Positions 23,601 to 35,265 of a stretch of DNA of 64,000 nt are shown one piece after another. Position 1 is the first letter of the stretch, and the number at the start of each line of letters is the position of its first letter. Source of the stretch: Asterochloris sp. CNOR1 (lineage: Eukaryota > Chlorophyta > Trebouxiophyceae > Trebouxiales > Trebouxiaceae). The notes beneath the pieces were generated by a model. The model did not search any database, was not told the DNA's origin, and was given only the letters and a program-made list of their open reading frames with translations. The position numbers and the translations under genes were made by a program. The stretch is from contig OZ017747.1 of assembly GCA_963969365.1 (NCBI GenBank), positions 4,030,001 to 4,094,000 of the forward strand, in the 5' to 3' direction.

Positions 23601-25883
23601 AGGAGCAAAGCGAAGCAAGCCTCCTGCCTGCAACTGCTGGCTCAGGCCGTCCAGGTGTTCCTGGCACAGCTGCTTGCACAGCTGCGCCAGCTGCTCTCCC
23701 GGCTGCAGCGCCAGCTGGTGCTCCCCTTGATCCTGCTGGGGCCCTTCCTTTGGGCTGGCATCAAGTTCCATGCCCACATCGGCATTAGCAGCTTTGCCGT
23801 CTGGCAGACCAGCAGCCTCCTCTGGCTCCACTGCCTGAGTGCCCTGCATGCTGCTGGGCGCTGCCCCTGCCTCTGTCAGCGCTGCAGGCTGCGGCATGGC
23901 GGCCGGCATGGCAGTGTCTTGGGCTGCAGTGGGGGCCGGGATCACGCCCCCAGATGGCTGCATGCTGCCTGGCAGGCTGAGCCTTGCAGGGGCAGCAGCT
24001 GAATGCGGCGTGGGGGCAAGCAGGCTGCCCTGGCTGCTGTGGGGGCCGATCTGTGCCAGCGCCAGGGAGCTCCTGTTGGTTCCTGCTCCCTCCAGCTGCG
24101 ATGCGCCCTCACTGCCAGCGCCTGGTCTGGCTGCATGCAGAAGACGCATGAGTCTGCGCTCTGCACATCGGCACTTGAGGCTTGCAGCACTTGGCAGGCG
24201 TGACGGGCTCGGGCACAAAGTGGACCCGCCATCTGTGCTGAAGATGTCTCCCAACAGTGCCTTCAAAAGGCTGCCTGCACTGGGCAGTGGGCGGGGAGTG
24301 CAGCCTGCAATGAAGGTCGCCAAGGCACTCATACATTGGGTCCTGGCACAGTCAATACTAGGGCACAGTGAGTAGCTGGCAGGCACCTTCGGTGCCCGCA
24401 GGACTTCACAGCTTGCCCTCACAGTCACCCCATCGCCCCGACCCCTCTCCCTTTGGGTCCTATTCCACAGCAAGCGTTGTGCTGCTGCCAGTGAGTCTGC
24501 CACCCACCTTGCCTGCCCTGCTGATGAGTCCTGCCGGCACACTATCGGTGATCCTTTCCCTAGGAGGCCTGCAGTGCTGCTGTGCTTGGTGCCGTGAGCC
24601 CTCTGCTTGTGAGCGCTCACCTGCCAGGATGCCTGCCCTAGTGATGAGTCCTCACCTTATATCTGCTTGATGAGCCCCGCCTCACCTGGCAGGGCACTTG
24701 CGGTGCTCCTGTGCCCCTTGCTGTGAGCCTCGCTGGTGCGTCCTCACTGACAGTCAGCGCTCACTTGCCAGAAATTCTGCCATGCTGGTGCGGCCTCACA
24801 GTGCACTCCCTGCATGAGTCCCTACCATGGTCGGGGCGCTTGCCGCGGGTAGCTTGCTGCTGATCCTACCTTGCGCAGCTACATGAACCGTTACACCCCA
24901 GGGCAGGGCATTGATTCTGCTGTTGCGCTGACCATAGCAACCCTCCGCACTCTCTCACCCACCTGCCGGGGCGGGGGGCAGCCAGGCTTGTTGCTGGCCT
25001 GATGCACCATCTCGCACAGCCAGAAGAGCTGTAGCATGTGTCTCCCGGGCAGGGCATCGCCCGTGCTGGTACGCCTTCTCGGTGCACCCTCTCAGCAACC
25101 CACCCACCTGACAGGGCACCTGCTGTGCTGGTGCGGCGGCGCTTGCTGCTGGCCTGGTGCGCTGCAGACTCCCTTCCCCGTTGCGAGGTGGCTGCCACAG
25201 ATACAGAGCGCTTGCGCCTGAAGACAAACCCGTCCACCTCCACCTCCTCCAGCTCTGCAAAGGCGGTCAGCAGAGAGGTGTTGAGGCTAGCATTGAATGC
25301 ACTTGTGAGGCTCCACTCTGGGCTATAGTACTGCCTGTCCAGCACCAGCTGGTTTGCTGCATCGTTGTCCTGTGTGGCAGCAAAACTGCCAGTCAGCAAT
25401 GCATCTAATGTGTACATAGAGTATCACGAGCTATGTCAAGAGCAGCTTGGAAGACATCATGTCACAGCTGAGTTCAAGCTAAACCATGGTTGAGGGTTCA
25501 CATTCATGCTGGTGTCTGCAAAATATACACAGGGCCTCTGTGTGTTCTCTGGTCAGGCCAAAAACATGACGGTCTGGAGACAACACATGCTGAACACAGC
25601 AGGCACCCAGCAAGCATTGGCACTCACCATCAGTGCTATACCGGATGACTTCCACAGGCTGGCTCTGTGCGCTGACACTGAGGTTAACATGCACAGGCTG
25701 CTTGGCGCCATTTCCAGGTGCCTCAGGCTGCTGGTTTACACTGCAGGGCGAAACATATACCTCAAACATGCTCTTTGGAATCAACCATGAGCAGACATGA
25801 GATGTCCATGGGCCTCACCTGATGTTTTCATCATGTTGGTTTTGAATTGTAGCTGGAGCAGGAGACTGCGAACCCATGCTCAT
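20632..25883 (-). CDS. Unidentified protein, probably nuclear, multi-exon
   Basis: Family not recognised. The first three exons are firm: 25883-25819 (starts MSMGSQSPAPATIQNQHD), 25740-25628 and 25356-25108, in phase. Exon 3 holds NQLVLDRQYYSPEW, ELEEVEVDGFVFRRKRS and SSKRRRTSTAG, a basic patch that looks like a nuclear localisation signal. A long exon near 24240-23640 starts LLGDIFSTDGG, is Pro/Ala/Ser-rich and ends in LAQLCKQLCQEHLDGLSQQL. Later pieces on the same strand are QAGLSCFVELVQSAAAEGSIQ (near 23235), VQSSAAYAAAMTALQSL (22930), DFSDLMVGEDPATRKAAL (22400), the 25-residue repeats (22060-21890), VGLLQQARADAHRR (21330), VEGLCALVSGCEELVAKAQQ (20960) and the C-terminal FPHVDSPARLIKELLKPRAG (20632). 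Helices and a short basic segment suggest a chromatin or spindle role, but this is only a guess. The 3' part could be a second gene. Confidence 0.6.
21890..22060 (-). repeat. 75-bp coding tandem repeat
   Basis: Two copies of a 25-residue unit on the minus strand, EEHRDTALPSAEAQLPCQTG and EEHQETALHSAEAEVPSQTG, offset by about 75 bp and in the same frame. Amino-acid identity is high and the frame is open, so the repeat is probably expressed within the unidentified gene. Confidence 0.75.
24480..25108 (-). repeat. Donor ladder after exon 3 of the unidentified gene
   Basis: The end of exon 3 (RRRTSTAGALSG|GTGGGTGG, donor at 25108/25107) is followed by decayed copies of the same CAGCA(A)G...CACC...CCTG(T/C)CAGGTG pattern near 25040, 24965, 24690 and 24630. 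Several still keep a GGTGAG or GGTGGG donor-like site. Confidence 0.6.
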
Positions 25884-26129
25884 GTCGAGTAATCTCGTCA
25901 GCAGGTTTCTAATGCTCTGCGATGTTATGCTGGCGGTCAAAGTCCAGAGAATACTAAAATTTTCTTGAGTGAGGCTTTCAGGCGCGGAATTCGCTCAAGA
26001 ATCTGCTGAGACACAGGGCACATCCCTGCCACCGCATATCAGGTGAGGGCACCAGACCTGCCAGGAGCCTGTCATTCCTTACCAGGCAGCCCTCCAACAC
26101 CAACAGCCACCTTCCTCCTGCTGCTGCAG

Positions 26130-27256
26130 ATGCACAGAGGGACTGCTGTGCTAGCAGCACTCCTCCTTGCTGCCACCTTCACTCTGGCGACCACTGACTC
26201 AAACGTGTGTGGCGTGCGTCTGTCTGTGCTGTTGCCCTTACATGTCCCTGCATCTCTCCCTTTGTCTTGGTGACATCATCTATGCATAGAGCCGCTGCCG
26301 CAGTTAGCCCCGCTGCCTTCACCTTCTCTAACCTCCTGTGGGGCTCCTGTGCAGGGCTTGCAGCCTTTGAAAGGGCACCTGGGTAAGTGCACGCTTGGGC
26401 TGTTGCAAATCATGTCTGCCGAAGACTTGGCCTCGCGGCATGCTTGATGCAATGTAGCAACCACATTGCCAACGTCGCCAGCCTCGCAGCTCCACACCAT
26501 TCCTTTGGTGAAGAGCAGCTGCGTGACTGTTTGCTGTGGCCCTGCAGTGCTCCCTGGGGACGAGCCCTCCGCCGGCATGCAGTTCCAGCCAGGCACCGGC
26601 GCCACACAGACCTCTGGCAAGCAGGCGTGGCCTGAGTTTGTGGGCCAGGACGGCAACACTGCCAAGGAGGCCATCGAGAAGGAGGGCTACACAGCGTTCT
26701 TGGTCCCGGAGGGCAGCATGATGACCATGGACTACAGGTCAGCGTTGGCTGTTGTGGACAATCGTTCTGCTGAGGTGTGGGTCTGTAGCTGCTGGCCATT
26801 GGGATGAGCAGATCGGATCCCAAGGGGAATGCTTCGGCCTGCTGGCCAGGAAGAGATGTGATTGCCTTGCATGCTTCATTTGTGCGGGTGCGCATGGTGA
26901 GCTTGCAATGCAGGCCTTGCCGCAGCCCAAGGATGCTGATTCAGCAGTTACTTGCTGTTTGAACCACAACTAAGACCTTTACTCAGCTCTTTGCTCCTGT
27001 CTTCAACAAGCGCTGGGCCAAGGCTCAGCCTGGCCCCACAGAATTGCATGGGGATGCAGGCCTGCTGCTTCTGTACACGGATGTCTGCGCAGCCAACTCC
27101 ACACTCTATCCTGCCCACATGCTAACTTCTGCAGCATGCTTCTGTATTTGCGACGGAACCCCAAGGCATTCATGTCTTTGCCTGTGCAGAACTGACCGCG
27201 TGAGAATTCACATTGATTCGGGGAACAAGGTCATCAAGACGCCCAAGGTTGGGTGA
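26130..27256 (+). CDS. Secreted potato-inhibitor-I family serine protease inhibitor
   Basis: Four exons (26130-26204, 26355-26382, 26548-26737, 27190-27256) join in frame to 119 residues. The signal peptide MHRGTAVLAALLLAATFTLA precedes a short linker. The inhibitor domain follows: KQAWPEFVGQDGNTAKEAIE, then the reactive loop VPEGSMMTMDYRTDRVR, and the end IHIDSGNKVIKTPKVG, the family's typical last strand. By alignment with chymotrypsin inhibitor 2, P1 is Met and P1' is Asp in MTMDYR, which predicts chymotrypsin- or subtilisin-like targets. The domain has no cysteines, as in many members. Likely role: defence against extracellular or microbial proteases. TGTAA lies near 27306. Confidence 0.92.
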
Positions 27257-27484
27257 TTGTGAGTTCTCTGCTGCCATTTGATCATGTGCTGAAAGAAGCA
27301 TCTTTGTAACCAGCTTGGTCACTTTATTGATAGCAAATTGTGAGTGTGTTGGTGAACGCTTTGAGGTATCAACATGAACCTCATGTGTGCATATAATGTT
27401 CTGACACTGAACTCAAGCTGAAGAGACAAGCGTGATCAGCAACAATGCCAAGTACAAGTGGTCTAGACTATGTAGTGTACAGAT

Positions 27485-30400
27485 TTACATGGCTTCAAGC
27501 TCATCTGAGGCCACCATCACATCCCCCCACCGGACACCATACTTGGCTGCCAGGTAGTGGGATCCAACAGGCCCTCTGCTGCCATAGGGGTACAGCTCTG
27601 GTGCGATCTGCTTGTCCTCCAGCTCCTGCAGTCATCAGCAGTATGTCAGGAGGCACAGCTCCACCCTGTGCCTGGCTGGAGCCACAGCAGGAAGCAGGCA
27701 TAGGCCTGCCCAAAAGGACAGGCTGCAGCCCAGATGTCGGGCTGTAGGTGCATCCCAGACATACACGCAGGGCCTGCGTCAGCCCATTGCTGCAAGCTTA
27801 CAGCCAGAAACGTGCGATTCCATCCCACCTTGAGAATTGGTGTGAACAACTCCCAGGCCGCTGCCAGCTCATCATTCCTGATGAACAGGCGCTTGTCACC
27901 ATTGATGACGTCCAGAATGAGGCGCTCATAGGCATCGGGCAGGTGCTTATTGTAGCGCGCCTTGTATGAAAGGTCCAGCTTGGTGACATCCAGGTTCAGG
28001 CCCAGGCCAGGCACCTTGTTGTTGATTTTGAGGTATATTGACTCATTTGGTTGGATTCGGATGACCTGCAGCCAGGAACAGGAACAAAGTTGGGCAGAAC
28101 ACTGAAAGTGCTGCTCCAAGTGAGCTGCACATGGCCAATGTGCAGGCCGGGTCAGGGAACAGCATGCAGCTGTGTGGGTGTTGACCACAACGTAGAATGA
28201 TTGACATCTTCATGGGAAGTCACCCTGAGGGCAGTCTGCTTTGCAGCAGGCTGGGATGCAGGAACAAAGCTGCCTTCTGGTGACTGCGGCAGGTGCCCAG
28301 ACTGCCACGCCAGCCTGCTGTTCCCTTCTCTCAGGTCCTCACCAGCTCGTTGGTGGACCGGTCCAGGTCCATGCCCATTTTGTTGCGGTAGATGTTCCCC
28401 GGGACATGCCTGAACTGCACGCGAATCTCGGCGCGCTTGGAGTGCATGGCCTTGCCAGCCTTCAGCAGGAAAGGCACGCCATCCCAGCGCGCATTGTTGA
28501 TGAAGCATGCCACGGCAGCAAAGGTGGGGCACAGACTGCAGCAGGGCATGTCACGTTGTCAAGCAGGAGACACAGGCCAGAAAGTGTGGTGAGGCACAAA
28601 GGACAGCACCACCATGCCACCACACAGTGCTGATGGAGCGGGCCACAGCAGCAAAGATGGGGAGATTAGCTGCAGGTAGCACAAGGGGCAGCCATCAGGG
28701 GAGGCACTGGTTCAGGTCATGGACAAGCCCTTGCAGGTGTGCAGACTGGGTGGTGTGGGGGCTTCCAGCATCACCTGCAGCTTTGCACTAGAAGGGGCGC
28801 CTGCTTCAGCAGCACCACCTCCCAACGGGCTTTCGCGCCCTTTGGCACAGTGCTGTCGTCTCCAACCTCTGTCGATTGCAGTGCTATACCCATTGCTCAG
28901 TGTCACCATGCATCTCCCTGGAAACTCATCTGCCCTTTGGCACAGTGTTGTCCTCCAAGTTGCCCCATCTGCTGGGTCTCTGCTTGCAGTGCTGCCCTGA
29001 AATGCAAAGCGTCACCAGGTGCCTCACCTGCCCTCTGGCACAGTATCGTCCTCCAGGTAGCCCAGCTTCTGGTGGGTCTCAGTCTTGCGTCCGCGGTATT
29101 GCCCCACAACCACGTCATCCATGCTGATGGGGTTCATGTTGCGCAACACCTTGACCTTCTCATTGCGGATGTCCTCTGCATCCAGGCTGACCTACAGGGC
29201 AGGACAACCAAGAACAGTGGAGCCACCTGTTGCTGCGACATCGATGGGCACAGCAGGATTGCTGCTAGTCCAGGTGGATCTGCAGAGACTTCAGACACTG
29301 CCAATGCTCCCTAAACCTCTTGAGCACAGGTGTTCTCAGTGCCCAAGATGACAGCAGCAGGGCAGGTATAGCTGGCAGCCTGCCATTCCAGTACGATGCT
29401 GCTGAGCCAATGCCCTCCACGGCCGGGCAATTTCTGCAGATCAGAGGGACGCTGATGCCGCAGATGTCCTCTGCAGGTCAGGGCAGTGTATGCAACGGCT
29501 TCTGTGGCGACAACTGCAGGCAGCAGGGAGGCAGTCAGCCGCAAGCTTGCAGCTGCTGTCCCATCACAGGGGAGCACAATGACAGTGTTGCACGGCAGGG
29601 GCTTGCACCATGTCCTGACTGCCCTGCAGGAGGGCATAAATGTGGTGATGGGGATGCCGTCCCTGCATGGACAGCAGTTGCGTTGCTGGCATGCAAGTCA
29701 GTCGGCAGCGCTCCTGCTTGGGACTTGGCAAGACCTCAAAACAGGAGGCCAGAGCACTTGTCCTCGACAGATGGGGCAGCAGCGCATTGCAAAGGCAAAG
29801 GCAAGGGTGGGACCACTGCCCAGTGCGATGCTGCCGACCGCAACACCACAGCAGCAAAGCTTTGCTGGAGGGCAGCAACAGTCCTGCGGATACTCAGTAG
29901 CTCCTGATGCTGACACTGAATGGCAGGGCTGCAGAAGGGCTGATAGTGCAATGCTGCAGCTGCACAACCTCACTGGCAGCGCCATGCCCGGTGAATCTGA
30001 CTGCCTGCCCTGCAGTGAACTCCCCCTAGCCTCACCGGTGGCTCCATGGCGAACAGGGACAAGATCTGGAGCAGATGGTTCTGGATCACATCACGGATGA
30101 TGCCGTACTTGTCGAAGTAGCCCCCACGCCCCTCTGTGCCAAAGTCCTCACTGAAGATCACCTGCAGCTTGTCTGGATTTGGATCAGACAACTTCTTGGT
30201 CTGCTGGGTGCTTTTGAACACCAGCCTGATTTGCTAGGGGTCCTTGCTGTACAAGCATATTTTGCAGCATACACACAAATAGTATGCTGGTGCCAGGCTG
30301 TGCCCGTCCATGCCCATTTGTGTTAGCTGATGCTAATCTGAGGTGTGAGGAGAAACTCACACTCCTCTGCTCTAGGCAGCAAGGGCGGGGCGTTTGGGGA

Positions 30401-33285
30401 TTTGAAGCTACATGGTAAGGTGATTGTGCCATGCACCTTGGTGTTAGCTCCGAGATCAAGATGCCTTGATGCAGCAGGACAGCAGGTCATCTTGGGCTGT
30501 CAGCGAGCAGATGTGTCGAAAGGAAATGGCCAGCAAGATTTTATTGGAGGCTGACCTCAGCAAACTTGGCAGCAAGTTAGCCTCTCACCTGTACATTTCT
30601 GATGTATTGGCGACACCAGAGGGGCTCAAAGACGAGGTTGGCAAAGCGCAGCACCTGCAGCACCCAAAAGCAGCTCACCCTCCAGCCACAAATGATCACA
30701 GCCTGCAATGTCTGGGCATGCTCAGTGTTTGTGGCACTTGCTGCTGAACACATTGCATGCTGAGAGCTGTAGCTGTGGCCTGCAGGCCAACCAGTGGCGT
30801 GTCACCAGGGAGAGCAGTCTGAAGGCAGTGGCAGCTGCAGTGGAGGATTCCAAAGGCACTTGAGGGTGCGGCTGAGTGCACTACTGTGCATGATCCCCAT
30901 CAACCTGGCAACATGTGGTAGAGCAGGTGGGCTGCAGCAGCCACACCCAAATCACAACTATACAGGTGGGCGCCACGAAGCACCCTTGGGCTTTCTGTTA
31001 GCAAGTGCCCCATGCTCTGAGTTTGAGCCCCTTCGCGTCGGTGCCAACCTCATTGCCAGCATCATGGCTCTGCAACACAGCAGGGAGCCAGCTGCAGCCC
31101 AGCAGTGCTCCAGCTGTCATGACTGCAATGTGAGTGGCCACAGCTGAATGCTTACTGTCAGACTCTAGTCGAGCTGCCTGCCAACTAGTGGTCCTTTACA
31201 ACACACAACCGTGGCGACCCCTGCTGAACTTACCGTCAGGTTCTCAATGAGCTCCTTGCCCAGGTAGTGGTCGATGCGGTACATCTGGTCCTCAGTCAAG
31301 TGCTGGGAGAGGTCAGCCTCCAACTGGCGGAAGGACTCCGAGTCGCGCCCAAAGGGCTTCTCCACGATGACCCGCGTCCACCCAGATCTGCAGCCAGCAA
31401 GGGGCCAGGGGTCACATCTTAGGGCAGCAGTCAAGCTGCTGTCAGGCAACAGCTGGTGGACGCTTGGCGCTCGAAGGTATGCATGTAGGGGCCAGCAGGA
31501 ATTGCTAGGCAGCGCCCCCGGTATAGTATCTCCGCCAGGTGTGCCTCTGAACAGCTGCAAGAGCCAACAGTGCCACGCCTATGCGATGCCAGCTGACATT
31601 GGCAATCAGCAGAGCCGCCACTGACTGCCATGCATGAGAGGGTGGTGTGCCACTCACGGGCTGGAAGCGGCCTTAGCAGCCGCGCCTGCCACCTGCGTGA
31701 AGATGCTGGGGGGAATGGACAGGTAGAAGACGCGGTCTGCGCGGCTGCGCTTGCTTTCTTGCTCTGCCATGGCGTCTGATAGCGCCGCAAAGTCTTTCTG
31801 CAGGCCAAGTGCAGGCATGCTGAGGGACGTGAGGGTCTTGAGCTATGCAGCTGTGGCCAGAAGTGGGCTGCGGAGACAGGACTGTCAGGTACTGCACGGA
31901 GGGGACGATAAACACAGGTCATGAACAGCCAGCCACAAACAACAATGGAGGCTCCCCCAGGATAGTCTACTGATGGGCTACATCCTGTGCTGAACACTTC
32001 CCATGCTGGCACGCATAGGAGAAGCTGATCAGCACAGGACATAGATGAGCTCAGGAAACAAAGCTGTGTCTAGCCAGCCTGCTGCCCTGGACTTGACTGG
32101 TGGCATCAACGAGCTCCTGGAGCAGCGATGTCCTTCCCAAAGAAGGATCTTCTACAGCCGAGCCAGAAGAGTGAGTATGCTGACCTCTGAGTCATACTGC
32201 CCTGGCTGGTAGAAGCACCGCTCCAGAAATTCATCGAATTTGTTCCCGCATCTCTCCTTGTTATCCAGCCTGCACAGCATGCTCACAGCCTGAGCCTGTA
32301 GCTTGTCCAGAGGCCACCAGTATGCACATCAGGCAGATACAGACCTGCACAGTTTAGTGGTGGTGTAAGCCTGCCCCCTTGCTGATTCAGATAAAGTGCG
32401 CCCAGCATACTGACAGAGTCATGCAGGAAATGCAATCCGACCAGGCCTACAGAGTCAGGCATGTGCAGGCAGCAGACTACCAGGCTTCTGGGCAGCAAGA
32501 CAACCAGGACATGCATGAGCACTCAAATGCACATCAGATGCAGGCAGCAGCTTGTCAGGGAAGCACAGTACCTGCAGGTGAGGTTGCGCCCAATGTATTC
32601 CCGAAACTCCTCGCTGCTCATCTTGCTGCGGGCATAGCCATAAATTGAAAAGTACTCTGGCAGCGTGCCCTGCAGCAGGGCAGGCAGGGGTGAGCAGTGC
32701 CGCATGGTAAGACAAGAGTGTCGCAATTACAACCCTGAGGTGCGCAGCCTGCATCCTCCAAGCAGGCAGGACAGAGACAGCTGCTGCTACAGGCAGGCTC
32801 GAGCACCGCAGTGCCGTGAGCCACAGCAGACCCAGCTCATGATGGAGCGCCTGCCCTGATCATTGCGGAAGACAGAGCTTACAATGGCACCGAATGCCAT
32901 TGTTGCCAGCTGCAAGGCCTGCCCGCACACAGCGCCCCACACTGCAGCCTGCTGGATGACAGCCCTGTCCCCAGCCAGCACAGCACTTGGAGCCTCACAG
33001 GAGCCCCTGGCTGTCAGCCATGCCCAGCTCCATGTACAGAGCGCACAGGCATTGTCCCAGCTGCTGGCACAGACTTCCTCACACCAAGCAGGCCACAAGG
33101 CTGCCAAAGCCAGCATTGCCAAGCAATGCAGGCCAACACAGCACCGTACACGTGACCCTGCCCACCTCCACATACAGCGCGAACAGGGCAGGGTAGATCT
33201 TCTTCTTGGCCAGATCCCCAGAGGCCCCCACCACCACAATCGACAGCGCTGACTTGTCCCAGTTCTCGGGCTCTAGGCCATACAC
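27485..33285 (-). CDS. Glucose-6-phosphate 1-dehydrogenase, 5' end unresolved
   Basis: Catalyses the first, NADPH-forming step of the oxidative pentose phosphate pathway. Minus-strand exons in order: 33285-33166 ([20 protein letters not shown], Rossmann NADP site), about 32670-32575 ([20 protein letters not shown]), about 32275-32187 ([18 protein letters not shown]), about 31803-31650 ([15 protein letters not shown]), about 31389-31235 ([16 protein letters not shown] and [14 protein letters not shown], with the catalytic region), 30653-30588 ([13 protein letters not shown]), 30162-30025 ([17 protein letters not shown]), about 29195-29028 ([17 protein letters not shown]), about 28520-28345 ([14 protein letters not shown]), 28067 to about 27825 ([14 protein letters not shown]), and the last to 27485 (VASDELEAM). 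The set covers the whole catalytic protein. A transit peptide may lie in 33990-34940, where open stretches occur but no convincing join was found. Confidence 0.92.
28500..29028 (-). repeat. Donor ladder in a G6PDH intron
   Basis: The exon end [10 protein letters not shown] followed by GTGAGG (near 29028) is repeated downstream on the minus strand. The plus-strand words GCCCTTTGGCACAGTGTTGTC (near 28930) and GCCCTTTGGCACAGTGCTGTC (near 28836) match GCCCTCTGGCACAGTATCGTC of the exon. Spacing is about 94-98 bp. A similar copy pair of the next exon's start (AGCAAAG(G/A)TGGGG) lies near 28520 and 28650. Confidence 0.8.
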
Positions 33286-33560
33286 CTGTACAGACAGCAT
33301 GACGCAGGCTCAGGTCAGCCTGCACGCTGCAACAGACATGTTGGCTTGTCACAGATGTCAGGCTGTGAGCCTGTAAGGCATGGTTCAACGGCACAGCCCA
33401 TGCTGCCATGCACGCCTGTGCTTCTCAGAGCTCTTAGGCTCCGGGTTGTAAACCTGCACAGCAAATTGCATGCTTAGTGCACAGCTCATGCTGCCATGAG
33501 GGCCTCGCCCTTTTGTGAGGCTCTTACACTCTAGGCTGCATGCCAGCTCCTGCAGGGCCT
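33286..33560 (-). repeat. Decayed acceptor/exon copies upstream of the G6PDH Rossmann exon
   Basis: The acceptor plus exon start CAG|GTGTATGGCCTAGAGCCCGA (exon from 33285) is echoed near 33455 as CAGGTTTACAACCCGGAGCC, reading VYNPEPKSSEK against [12 protein letters not shown] fainter echo lies near 33530. Confidence 0.65.
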
Positions 33561-35265
33561 GCTGATGGCTAGGTGTCCCTCCTGGCAGCCAGCGCCCCAC
33601 AGAGCTAAGCACAAGGGACAAGGCAAGCAGCCTCAGTAGCCAGCAGGGATGCCTTGCCCGGCCCTTGGGTGACACTTGCACAGCATGTGCACAGCGTATG
33701 CAGGCTCAGGAGAGGGTGTGTTGGGTCAGGCCACGCTGCTACACTACAGGGCCAGCAGGTATTCTCGGGATGTGGGCTGTCTTGTCTTGCCCTCTTGATC
33801 GCAATAAGGCAGGTTCACTGCTGGCAGCAGCTGGGCACAATGCCTGCTCAGCCTCTTGCAGCTGCCAAGCCTTGTGGGGCAAGCTCCGCCGCCACATGAC
33901 TGTGGGCGCTGTGACTGCTGCATACCGCCACCATCCGAGCTCCAGGCACATGCATTGCCATCCGCAAGCTCTGCCTCCTTGATGCTTGCTACCATTCACA
34001 GCAGCCTGCACAGGCCTTCCACAGCCGCAGGAAAATTTCCTCTGAGTGCATGAATCTGCGGGGGTCAGGGAGGCTCACCCCCATGCCGCTGAAGCTGGGG
34101 CTGCGTGTTACTTGGGGCGTGTCATCGATTGCCGCTTGCTTCTCCTGCATTGAAGGTGCGCCGGCGCCATTTGCCCCTGCACGCAACTCTGCCCAGGTCA
34201 GGGGCTGCCTTGCTTAGCACAAAACCTGTGCTGACATGAGGCATTGAACGCATGTCGTTGTGCAGCAGAGGCAGGCATACAGCTGATGCCTGATGCGAGG
34301 GTTTGCTGCACTGGGGTCGTCACTGGATGGTGCTGGGCGATTCAAGCTAGGAGGGTGGAGCACGCAGGTGCAGCTTGGGGTATCTGCAGGATTCCAGTTT
34401 CCAGTGCCCAAACATGGCCTCAGCAGTGTCCCTGATTTGAGCAGGCTGCTGGCAATGCTTTCTGCTGCCTGCCATCCAGATCTGGCCAGAGGAGGCACTT
34501 TTCTGAGGGCTCTGCAGCAAGGGCTACAATTTGACCTTTAGGGGCCCACAGCCTCACCCTGCACAGTGTCTGTGGCGGCTGTGCAGACAGCCGGCTGTGT
34601 GTGCCCTCTCCTTGCAGCCTCTCGTCTCCTCTTGAGGAACCTTCATCAGTAATGTCATGCATGAGATTTGGCTGCGAAGGCTTGCACTCAGATGACAAGC
34701 GCAGCTGACGCTCACCCTCTGGACTGCTGTGTCACAGGTGGATGCAGCAGGAGAGACTGCTGCAGCCTGACCTTTCCTGCATGCAGCTGAGCAGACATGC
34801 TGGGGGCTTCGATGCTACAGCGGAGCTGACCCTCTGAACCAGTGAGATGTCAATGGAGCGTGTGAAGCTCTGCTGAAATGCCACCAATAAACAGTAATTA
34901 AGCGGCCGATCTGATATGGAAGTAGACACTAGGTGCAAAGCAGTATCCCGCTGTCACAGCTCATAGCCTGCCTTGCTGCGATGGTGCTCCAAGGACTCCC
35001 GATTGACTGATCAGTCATCATGAGGGTTAGGGCTCCTGCTGGAGGGATCCTGGTGGTATGTCAATGCACCGACCTGCTGCAACTGAAGGAGTGCTTGGTG
35101 CGAGCTCATCGTGCAACCTGCTTCAGCTCATCGTGCAACCTGCTGGTGAAAAATATTCACCAGCAACAATCAGAGCATATGGTACAGATAGATCCTGTGG
35201 CTCCGTACGCCAGAGATGGAGGACACGACAGGCACACCTGGACAGCAGGAGGCGAAAGCTTCAGC
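33561..35265. other. Between the G6PDH Rossmann exon and the divergent PLP-enzyme start
   Basis: Must contain the G6PDH 5' exons and the promoters of both genes. A minus-strand open stretch near 34186-33990 (QVTRSPSFSGMGVSLPDPRR, HSEEIFLRLWK) and another near 34700-34500 look protein-like but could not be joined. A perfect 22-bp tandem duplication containing GCTCATCGTGCAACCTGCT sits at 35104-35147. No RNA gene or mobile element was seen. Confidence 0.4.
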
